NCBI GenBank assembly: GCA_004519485.1
Contig: CP038124.1
Location: forward strand, 228,387-292,386
DNA from: Nannochloropsis oceanica
Taxonomy: Eukaryota > Sar > Eustigmatophyceae > Eustigmatales > Monodopsidaceae
Length of the DNA stretch: 64,000 nt
Direction: 5' to 3'
The notes below the pieces were generated by a model. That model was given only the letters and a program-made list of their open reading frames with translations. It searched no databases and had not been told where the DNA came from. Of the stretch, positions 56,971 to 64,000 are shown in pieces. The translations under genes and the position numbers were made by a program. Position 1 is the first letter of the stretch, and every line of letters starts with the position of its first letter.

Positions 56971-59835
56971 CTATTTCTGTCCATGCAAGCGGTCGAAAGC
57001 TTTGAATCGCTCAAGACTTTCCATCGACGTGGTGGACCGACAAGACACCAGAGCCTGCTCCACATCCTTCCAGCTGATCGCTGGCGGGGGAAGAGGAGAA
57101 AGAGGAGGGAGAGAAAGAAAGGATGTCTTACCACTACTACTGGACGGCTGCTGCTGCTGCTGCTGCTGTTGCTGTTGCCTGGCCAAAGCATGCAACGCCG
57201 CCCTTCTCACCAAATTTGCCATATCTGCCCCCGAGAAGCCCTCTGTACGTTCCGCCACCTCTTCCTCTCTCCCTTCCTGGTCATTCTCCTCCCATAACAT
57301 TTTCTTTTTCAACCCTTTGAACATTTCCAATCTCTCTTTCTGGTCAGGTAAAGGCACGTACACCAATTTGTCAAATCTCCCGGGTCGGAAAAATGCTGGA
57401 TCAATCGCCTCCGGTGCATTCGTGGCCGCCAACACACTCACAAACCCTCTTTCTATCTCTCCCTCCCTGTCTCCCTCCCCTCCTCCTTCCACCCCTGATC
57501 TCAGCTCATCCATACTCAGAAGCAATTGCGTCGCCAGCCTCGCTCCCCCCCCTCCCCCTTCACCTCCTCCTCCTCCCCTTGCTGTGAAGAGTGCCTGAAA
57601 CTCATCAATGAAGACAACACACGGCCTGGCTCTCCTGGCAGCTCTCAGAGCCTCTCTCACTATCTCTTCCCCCCTCCCTACCTCCCCCCTCACCACATCC
57701 GATATTTTCAAACTTAAAAAGCCCGCACCCGTCTGGCAGGCAGCAGCTTTGGCAATCATCGTCTTGCCGGTCCCGGGTGGTCCGTAAAGGAGAAGACCTG
57801 CGGGTGGCTCAAGGCCCAAGCGACGAAACGCCTTTGGGCGGGCGAGAGGCCATGAAATCATTTCTTGGACGGCGATTTTGGCGGCCGTCAGTCCCCCTAT
57901 ATCGGACCAGCAGATAGGAGGGTCGACAGTCGACACAGCAGGGAGGCCTGCGCCGTGTGAGAGTTGCTTCCTTCGTTCTTCGGTGACTGAAGTTGCTAGT
58001 GCTGTGAGCCATGTCTGGCAGGAGGAGGAGGAGGAGGAGGAGGAGGAGGAGGAGGAGGAGGAGGAGCAGCAGCCGCAGGAACAGGAGCAGGAGAAGGAGA
58101 AAGATGCAGCAGCAGCGGTGGCAGCCGTGCTACTGATCTTGATATTGTTGCTGTGACTGCTGCTGCTGCTACTGCTGTTACTGCTGTTGAGCTGCTGTAC
58201 AACATACCTTCTTGCCCGTCGTGCTACAGCTGCAACCCCACCTAGGGTAAACCCTTGACAGCTTCGGGCCACGTATTCCAAGTCATCTTGAGTGAGTGTA
58301 TGCTTATCGGTGGCATGGTGATGATGAGAGGCTAATGCATGTGCCTTTTCTTCATCCTCCTCTGGATGCTGCTGCTCCTTTGGATGCTGCTGCTCCTCTT
58401 CCTCCTCCCCGAACTCCCCTTCCTCTTCCTGCTTGCGAACGAATCCATCCTTGTTCTGGTCCTTGCCTCCTCGTCCTCCTTTATTTTCTTCTCCACCATG
58501 ACACGGTGGCTGCTGCTGTTGCTGCTGTAGACACTGCTCCAAAACCCTCATCCGCGTCTGAATCCTTTCCTCCCCAGCACGGATACGCATTCTCCTGTCC
58601 CGTTTCACCCCTCCCTCCCCCCCCCTCCACCCCGTCCTCGCCGTCATCACCACCACAACCCTCCCTGATCCACAGTCTCTCTCCCCCCCGCCCTCCAGCC
58701 CTCCAAGCTCTTCCACTCGCGCTAGCCACCGCTCTAAGCCTCGGTCCACATCTCCCCTGCTTGTACGCATCACCCCTCCATCCCTCCCTCCCTCCCTCCC
58801 TCCACCTCCAAAAATCATCAAATCGACATTATCTATCAACAACAACGCGGGGCCGAGGGAAGTAGCAGCAGCAGCAGCAGCATTTAAGGCATTGTCGGCA
58901 TGTACATCGTGAGATGCGAGGAGGTGGCCAGGGGTGATGATGACGGTGCAGAGATTGAGAGCTTGGGCTGCTGCTGCCACTAGGGACGTTTTTCCACAGC
59001 CGGGGGGGCCTTCGATCAGGATAATACCAGGGGCCTTAAAGTGTGATCCCCGTATGGCTTGCTGCTGCTGTTGTTGCTGCTGCGGGTTAGGAGGAGGGGC
59101 TGGAAGCTGTAATGCGAGTCGCATCCGTAAACAAAGCTCGTCGAGGAGAGAGGGGTCGGAGGGTAGAATTCTCGCACCACTGTTGCTATTATTGGTGTCC
59201 TCAGTGTTTTTCCCTAGGTAGGAGGTCCAGCTTGCGGTTGGTGGTGGTGGTGGTGGTGGTGAAGAAGCTGGGGGAGTGGAGGGAGGAGTACAAGGGGCGG
59301 TGGGATGGGGGAATAGCCAGCGGCAGGTTTGGCCATTGATGAGGAGATGTGTTTGGGGGGTCACTAGACCTTCAGCCGGTTTTTGGAAAGTATAGTATCT
59401 CTCTCTTCCTTTTTCTTCTCCTCTTTTTCCTCCTCCTTTTTCTCCTCCGAAGGCACTCCTCCCCATCCCATCCGCACCATTAGCATACTCCCACACACGG
59501 TGTACCACCACACTATACCTCACACATATCCTCCGTCCCTCTTCTTTCTCCCTCTCATTGTCATCCTCTTCCTCGTTTCCACAGGAGAGAGTCAAGGTTA
59601 ATACCACCTCTCCTGTGGTTGGCACCCGGCGCCCGAGCAACAAACGATGAAGAACGCTCTCGGGCGGTGGAAAAAGAAACGACTTGAGTGGGGAGTCACA
59701 AAATGAATTTTTGGAAATGGGCAAAGGTGTGATGAGGAGGACGGTGATGGGGGATATGAGGTAGGAAGGGGAGGAGTCTTGGCGCGGAAGAAGCGGGGCG
59801 CCATTATGTTCGAGACGGAGACGGAGCCCATCCAT
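56971..59835 (-). CDS. Tandem AAA ATPase, AFG2/SPATA5-like
   Basis: Intronless, 954 aa, two AAA modules. D1 (Walker A IEGPPGCGKTS at about 275) has a Walker B of ALLLIDNVD, where the catalytic Glu is replaced by Asn. A long acidic, Gln-rich linker, then the D1 lid (ARSCQGFTLGGVAAVARRARR), follow. D2 begins ICWSDIGGLTAAK and has LYGPPGTGKTM (about 681), CVVFIDEFQALF, the sensor ATNAPEAIDPAFF and the arginine-finger RPGRFDK, so it should hydrolyse ATP. Its lid ends with TEGFSGADMANLVRRAALHAL. Organisation fits CDC48-type type II AAA proteins; the DEF Walker B and overall divergence favour AFG2/SPATA5 or a peroxin (PEX1/6)-like role. Poly-Ser, poly-Gln and Gly runs are frequent. It sits 59 nt downstream of a small same-strand ORF. 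Confidence 0.72.
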   Translation of the reverse strand: MDGLRLRLEHNGAPLLPRQDSSPSYLISPITVLLITPLPISKNSFCDSPLKSFLFPPPESVLHRLLLGRRVPTTGEVVLTLTLSCGNEEEDDNEREKEEGRRICVRYSVVVHRVWEYANGADGMGRSAFGGEKGGGKRGEEKGRERYYTFQKPAEGLVTPQTHLLINGQTCRWLFPHPTAPCTPPSTPPASSPPPPPPPTASWTSYLGKNTEDTNNSNSGARILPSDPSLLDELCLRMRLALQLPAPPPNPQQQQQQQQAIRGSHFKAPGIILIEGPPGCGKTSLVAAAAQALNLCTVIITPGHLLASHDVHADNALNAAAAAATSLGPALLLIDNVDLMIFGGGGREGGRDGGVMRTSRGDVDRGLERWLARVEELGGLEGGGERDCGSGRVVVVMTARTGWRGGEGGVKRDRRMRIRAGEERIQTRMRVLEQCLQQQQQQPPCHGGEENKGGRGGKDQNKDGFVRKQEEEGEFGEEEEEQQHPKEQQHPEEDEEKAHALASHHHHATDKHTLTQDDLEYVARSCQGFTLGGVAAVARRARRYVVQQLNSSNSSSSSSSHSNNIKISSTAATAAAASFSFSCSCSCGCCSSSSSSSSSSSSSSSCQTWLTALATSVTEERRKQLSHGAGLPAVSTVDPPICWSDIGGLTAAKIAVQEMISWPLARPKAFRRLGLEPPAGLLLYGPPGTGKTMIAKAAACQTGAGFLSLKISDVVRGEVGRGEEIVREALRAARRARPCVVFIDEFQALFTARGGGGGEGGGGGARLATQLLLSMDELRSGVEGGGEGDREGEIERGFVSVLAATNAPEAIDPAFFRPGRFDKLVYVPLPDQKERLEMFKGLKKKMLWEENDQEGREEEVAERTEGFSGADMANLVRRAALHALARQQQQQQQQQQPSSSSGKTSFLSLPPLSPLPPPAISWKDVEQALVSCRSTTSMESLERFKAFDRLHGQK

Positions 59836-59894
59836 TTATTTCCGGCAGAGGGGAGATGGACCGCGATGCTTTATAGATTTTTATCTTCCTTTTA

Positions 59895-60119
59895 TTACTT
59901 CGTCTGTCCAGACGACGACGATGACGAGGACGAGGAAGCTGCGGATGAGGAGGCAGTGCTCGGCAACTCGAAGCGGAAAGCCCTCGGATTGTGCAAAGGG
60001 ATTTTGACCCGTTGTTTTCCGTCCTTCCTGTCCAACGCTTCTTTCAATGCCACGCTCAATAAAACGGCTGCACTTAGGGCCAGTAATGGCCCCGTTATTT
60101 GCGGGGGAACACCAGGCAT
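59895..60119 (-). CDS. Small hypothetical protein with one transmembrane segment
   Basis: 74-aa ORF: a hydrophobic helix GPLLALSAAVLLSVAL follows a Pro/Gly-rich start, then a basic/amphipathic part (KEALDRKDGKQRVKIP, RAFRFELP) and a Ser-rich tail ending in tandem stops. An acceptor-like ccctcacacaatcccacag lies just before the Met, so this may be the last exon of a gene with upstream exons or a 5' UTR intron. I do not recognise a family. Its stop is 59 nt before the AAA ATPase start on the same strand, so it could share that transcript or be a leader ORF. Tentative. Confidence 0.38.
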   Translation of the reverse strand: MPGVPPQITGPLLALSAAVLLSVALKEALDRKDGKQRVKIPLHNPRAFRFELPSTASSSAASSSSSSSSSGQTK

Positions 60120-60588
60120 ATGCTGTGGGATTGTGTGAGGGTGGAAAGCGAGGGAAGGATTGAAGGGGGGAGGAGGTTAATTTTGAGCCATTAAGCATTG
60201 ATAAAGCCACAAGCAGCGTCAGTGGCAGGGCCAGCAGTATGTCAGGATTGTTGAGATATTGTTCGTCATTATTTCCTGTCTGCAGGAGAAAGATACACGA
60301 ATGACTCAAGGAAAGCTCTGCTTGCAAAGCAAAAGCAAAACGCGGCTGCAGCCGTTGGGAATATCTCAATGCCGGCTGCCACACATTCTACCTCTCTACA
60401 AACACACATACGAGTGCGTATGTACACATACGCACTCGGATTAATACCCTGGTCCTCTCCATACCCTTGCACTCCTCACAGGAACCTTTTCTTACCCTGG
60501 CGCTTCCTTGACCGTCAATTACCATCGATCCGGCTGACCTCCTCTCCCCCTCCACCACCCACAAGTATACAAGCGCACAAGCGCAAAT
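60120..60588. other. Divergent promoter region
   Basis: Between the minus-strand small ORF/AAA gene and the plus-strand NOL11-like gene. Minus-strand frames contain a hydrophobic stretch (about 60245-60180) that could be an upstream exon of the small ORF; I could not find a convincing donor. Confidence 0.35.
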
Positions 60589-63276
60589 ATGGCCGGCAGC
60601 ACGACTAGCAGCCTCGGAGCCTCCACCATGTTCACCAAAATAGGCACCATCAGCGTCTCCGGCAAGCCCGTGGGCCTTAGCTGGGTGGGTGGACGCGGAG
60701 AATATCTACTCTTCACGTCGCCATCCCAAGTCATATTGTATAGAGTGCAAGATGGTTCCCGGTTGCGAGAATGGTCCTTCCGACCGACGAAAGTCTTGGC
60801 TTTTATATCCGCCGTGCGTGCAGCCTCTGCACAAGGGCTATTAGTGGGGTTGCAGGGGAGGCGTAAGCTAGTAGCGTGGTCGGACAAAGGTTCTGTAAGT
60901 TTGGCTGCTGGAGGAGCGGGAGGAGCGGCAGGCGTGGGCCCAGAGGGGATGAAAAGTGTCGAGACGACTTTTCCTGTTTCTCACTTGGAAGTGAGCTCTG
61001 TGGGTGTTGCATGGTGTATTGGCCAGGAGGGTGATAGGCTGCAAGTGGCCTGTTATTCGACTGTGGGCAAAACGGCATTGACTCTCCTTGCGTCCTCCTC
61101 CTCCTCCACCTCACAATCCTCACCATCCTCTACATCATCCTCAGTGTCTTCGTCTCTCGTACACCCTTCAAAGCGCCTCTTACTGCTTTTTACCACTGAC
61201 GGCACCCTTTACCTCTACCGTTGCCCTGAAACCACCATTCCTTCCTCCTCCTCCTCCTCCTCCTCCTCCTCCAAAAATAAGAGCGCGCAGCAGACACTGA
61301 CATCCCCTGCTGCTCCTCGACCGCTCACCATCACAAGTCTCTCTCCTACCTCCTCATCGCTCGCCCTCCACGCGTCGGGAATGATGTGGAGCGGCATGGG
61401 TCAAGACATGGTTTACTTGTGGACTGTTGAGAAAGGAGAAACGGAAGGAGGGAGGGGAAGAGGGCTTTTCCTACGCATGACGCGCGTGGCAATCGGAAGG
61501 GATGTAGGGAAGGAGGAAGGGGCGGCAAGGCTTTCAAGTATCAAATTATACACCAAGACGCTGGTCGATCCAGCAGGGGTAGAAACAGCAGCAGCAGTGG
61601 CGGTGGCCTCCTCCTCCTCCTCCTCCTCCTCCACCTCAAAAAAGAGGTCAAGCCCCACAACTTCCTACACCCCTCCCTGTTCTTTCCTCCCTCTCTCGGT
61701 CCAGACAGTGGGCATGCAAGCACAGGGTCTTATCGTTACGGCCGTGGAGGAAGTAGAGAGAAAGGGCAGCGGGGAAGGAGGAGTCCGGTTGCAAGCATGG
61801 GATGCAGAGCACGGAGTAGTCGTAGGAGAGGCCTGCCCCCCCTCCTCCTCGTTCTCCCTCCCTTCCACTTCGTCCCTGTTTGCATGTGGTGAAGGCGTCA
61901 TAGCTAGTGGTAGTCCTTCTACCGATAAGGTGGCTGCATGGAGGGTGGAGTCAAGAGAAGGAGGAGGAGAAGGCACTGGGCTAAGACGTGCCTTGGGGAA
62001 ACTCGCTGTAACCACTGCTGCTGCTGCGGCATGTGCTACCGGTACTGTTGCTGCTCCCCTTGTGACAATGACATTTAAGAGCAGTGAGGTCGGTTGGGTT
62101 TGTCAGGAAAGAGAAGAAGACGCAACAGGGGCAGCAGCAGGAGCTGCAGCAGCAGCAGCGGGTGGTCTGACGCCGGATGATGCAGTCGATCAGTTACTCC
62201 AATTGCTCTTCGCAGCAGAGCAGGAACAGCAACAGCAGTACCAGCACCAGCACCAGCACCAGCAGAATGGAAAGGCTGATACGAAGAAGAAGGAGGAGGA
62301 AGAGAGAAACGGTAGTGGCAAAAGCTGCAGCAGCAGTAAGAAGAGAAAGCGTGCCAAGCTCACAGGAGCCGTGCTTCTGGCCCGTACCCCTGTAGCAACA
62401 CAGACAGCCCTGTATGTTGCTTCTCTTTGTCTTGCCGAGGAAGATGAGGAAGGGGGGGAGGGGATTTTGGAGGGAGGGAGGGGAAAGAAGGCACGGCGCA
62501 GGAAAAGCAGAGAGGGGCAGGGGGAGGGAGCGACGGAGGGGCGGAAACAGGAACGACAGGCGGGGTTATGGCGTCTCCTACAGGCCTTGATCGAAGCGGG
62601 AAAATATCCATTAAGGGAGCATCCTACTCTCCTGCTGCAGTTGCTGCAGCGAGGGAGAAAGGAAGTGGTAGCAGCAGCATTGGCAGGGCCCGGTGACTTG
62701 TCTGAAAAATCCATCGTCCAGTCACTACACGCGGTGTTACGTAGCCCCTCCTCCCTTCCTCCCTCTTCTATCACCATCACCTCGCAAGAACAGCAGCAGC
62801 AACAGCAGCAGCAGCTGAACAATGGGGTGTACGCACGCGAAGTTTTTAAGCTCGTCGGGCTTGCTGTTTGTCGTCCTTGCTGTCCTGTCTTCCTTCGGGC
62901 TGCCTTGTCTGAAGGGATGGATGGACCCAGCGCAGCGCTACTGCTGGTGCTACTGCGGTCACTGCTGGAGAAAACCATAGATGGCAAAGCAGGCGGTGGT
63001 GGGAGGGAGGAAGAGTGTATTTTGACATGGTTAGAAGCGCTTTTGGATGCGAAGTTTGTCAGTATGGTCGTTCAGGGAAGTAGGGAGGGAGGGCAGGGAG
63101 GGAAGGAAAGGGAGGTTGTGAGGAAAGTGTTGATGGGGGTGAGGGAGTGCGCGAGGAGGGGGGCCATGGCTTGTGAGGCACTGGAGTTAGTGGGAGGGTA
63201 TTTTGCTCAGTTTAAGAGGGCGGGACAAAGTTTTCAGGCCATTTCGGATTACTCCCTTGAGTCGATCAGCATTTGA
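60589..63276 (+). CDS. NOL11-like nucleolar beta-propeller protein (putative)
   Basis: Intronless, 895 aa. The N-terminal half reads as a divergent WD-type propeller: VGLSWVGGRGEYLLFTSPSQVILYRVQDGSRLREW, LLLLFTTDGTLYLYRC, MVYLWTVEKGE, VRLQAWDAEHGVVVGEA. The C-terminal half is helical (LWRLLQALIEAGKYPL, HPTLLLQLLQRGR, FKLVGLAVCRPCCPVFLRAAL, ILTWLEALLDAKFV) and ends ISDYSLESISI, which resembles the NOL11 end. NOL11 is the metazoan member of the t-UTP complex linking rDNA transcription and pre-rRNA processing. Resemblance is at the level of layout and a few blocks; another WD-alpha scaffold is possible. Numerous Ser, Ala and Gln runs. No targeting signal. Confidence 0.45.
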   Translation: MAGSTTSSLGASTMFTKIGTISVSGKPVGLSWVGGRGEYLLFTSPSQVILYRVQDGSRLREWSFRPTKVLAFISAVRAASAQGLLVGLQGRRKLVAWSDKGSVSLAAGGAGGAAGVGPEGMKSVETTFPVSHLEVSSVGVAWCIGQEGDRLQVACYSTVGKTALTLLASSSSSTSQSSPSSTSSSVSSSLVHPSKRLLLLFTTDGTLYLYRCPETTIPSSSSSSSSSSKNKSAQQTLTSPAAPRPLTITSLSPTSSSLALHASGMMWSGMGQDMVYLWTVEKGETEGGRGRGLFLRMTRVAIGRDVGKEEGAARLSSIKLYTKTLVDPAGVETAAAVAVASSSSSSSSTSKKRSSPTTSYTPPCSFLPLSVQTVGMQAQGLIVTAVEEVERKGSGEGGVRLQAWDAEHGVVVGEACPPSSSFSLPSTSSLFACGEGVIASGSPSTDKVAAWRVESREGGGEGTGLRRALGKLAVTTAAAAACATGTVAAPLVTMTFKSSEVGWVCQEREEDATGAAAGAAAAAAGGLTPDDAVDQLLQLLFAAEQEQQQQYQHQHQHQQNGKADTKKKEEEERNGSGKSCSSSKKRKRAKLTGAVLLARTPVATQTALYVASLCLAEEDEEGGEGILEGGRGKKARRRKSREGQGEGATEGRKQERQAGLWRLLQALIEAGKYPLREHPTLLLQLLQRGRKEVVAAALAGPGDLSEKSIVQSLHAVLRSPSSLPPSSITITSQEQQQQQQQQLNNGVYAREVFKLVGLAVCRPCCPVFLRAALSEGMDGPSAALLLVLLRSLLEKTIDGKAGGGGREEECILTWLEALLDAKFVSMVVQGSREGGQGGKEREVVRKVLMGVRECARRGAMACEALELVGGYFAQFKRAGQSFQAISDYSLESISI

Positions 63277-63312
63277 GGGAAGGGTGGAGGGAGGGAAGGG
63301 TGGAGGGAGGGA
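63275..63312. repeat. GGGA/GGTGGA purine minisatellite
   Basis: Two units of gagggaagggtggaggga immediately after the NOL11-like stop codon; G-rich on the transcript strand and capable of forming a G-quadruplex in principle. Confidence 0.8.
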
Positions 63313-63862
63313 GAAGGGGGGGGTATTTGGTTCAGATAACAGATCGGGGTGGGCTTATAGGTCATGTGGATTCATATCATGAATGTGTCCAGATCAAGAC
63401 ATGAGCTAAGTAAGCTTGAACACGGGAAGGAAGATGAACTGAAGATGGGTTCCGGAATGCGTGTGCCTCAGCAGAGACGCAGCCATTTTCACCGTCGTTT
63501 CTTGTCCTAGATGCGTGGACTGAAATTGAGAGGTTCCGCTGAATTAGTGAGGAAGAGGAAGGGGGAAAGTGAGGGTTCGCTGGCTGAGCAAGGCCACAAC
63601 CCACAAAGTAGAAATACCTTGAAGAATTACCTTGAAGAAGAAACACTTTAAAAAAGAAACACAAAATACCAAGTTGGATGATACACGCACGGAAATTTCC
63701 GAAACAACAGAAATCTCATCACTTTTCATCTCTTTTTCTCTGATGTTGTTACTGCTGCTGTTGTTGTTGCTGCTGCTGCCGCTGCTGCTGCTGCTGCTTT
63801 GTGCTGGTTATGTGATACTTCCATCATCCTTCGCCATCCCAGCCCTCCTCCCTCCCTTTCAA
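63313..63862. other. Convergent intergenic region
   Basis: 3' flank of the NOL11-like gene and of the partial minus-strand gene; includes a CTG/TTG triplet run at 63745-63798. No gene seen. Confidence 0.4.
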
Positions 63863-64000
63863 CTATTTTCCTTCCCCCTCCTCTTCTTCTTCCTCCTCCT
63901 CCTCTACCTTCTCCTTCTCTTTCACCTCGTCCTTACCCTGCGATGTCTTATTTTGTCTGGCTGGTCTAGTATTGCAAGGAGGTATATATGCCCGCCCTCC
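63863..64000 (-). CDS. C-terminal end of a gene continuing beyond the window (partial)
   Basis: A minus-strand frame is open from the right edge to a stop at 63863 (45 codons). It encodes a polar stretch and then a charged tail (DEVKEKEKVEEEEE). A GTAAGG inside it could instead be a splice donor, in which case the coding part ends near 63938. The acidic tail is common in nuclear or ribosome-associated proteins, but no family can be named. Confidence 0.35.
   Translation of the reverse strand, partial: GGRAYIPPCNTRPARQNKTSQGKDEVKEKEKVEEEEEEEEEGEGK

Overview
The window is eukaryotic nuclear DNA. It carries GT-AG introns of about 100-400 nt, no bacterial-style operons, and eukaryote-specific genes (exocyst, SNAREs, calmodulin, 3R-MYB, MCM-binding protein). 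A plastid-type GAPDH with a signal peptide ending in an ASAF-like motif (VSAF|VTP) points to a photosynthetic stramenopile. Compact genes, short intergenic spaces, GGGA/CCCT-rich introns and CAG/Ser/Gly homorepeats fit a eustigmatophyte such as Nannochloropsis/Microchloropsis. That taxonomic call is inference; nothing was searched.

Layout, left to right: a THADA/TRM732-like HEAT protein (+, 5' end outside the window); a type II thioesterase-like hydrolase (-) with an N-myristoylation-type start; a three-repeat MYB factor (+); an APH-HAD fusion (+); a secreted prolyl 4-hydroxylase with a VHL-beta-like segment (+); a DUF3605-type protein (-); a WDR53-like WD40 protein (+); a seven-exon ABC1/UbiB-family kinase (-); a twin-CX9C protein and a DUF1997-like plastid protein (+, 45 nt apart); a GST-like protein (+); calmodulin (-); a SNAP-25-like Qbc SNARE with an extra C-terminal domain (-); exocyst SEC15 (+); cytosolic GAPDH (+, 8 exons) facing intronless plastid GAPDH (-); bifunctional trehalose-6-phosphate synthase/phosphatase (-); phosphatidylglycerophosphate synthase (-); a LYR protein (+); a DUF1214-like membrane protein (+); MCM-binding protein (-); a short VTI1-like SNARE (+); a tandem AAA ATPase (-) with a small membrane ORF just upstream; a NOL11-like protein (+); and the tail of a further gene (-).

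Neighbours are mostly functionally unrelated, as expected for a nuclear genome. Thematic links are carbon metabolism (two GAPDHs next to TPS/TPP), vesicle traffic (SEC15 divergent from the SNAP-25-like SNARE, with a VTI1-like SNARE further along) and mitochondrial or plastid small proteins. I assembled exon structures by eye from frame continuity and GT/AG sites; most junctions restore conserved motifs in phase.

The most unusual items are multi-domain combinations: a P4H with a VHL-like beta domain, a permuted APH-HAD protein, and a SNARE with a beta-trefoil-like tail. Also notable are two very tight same-strand gene pairs and introns with complementary GGGAGGG and CCCTCCC ends. I saw no rRNA, tRNA, transposon, CRISPR array or phage/viral gene.
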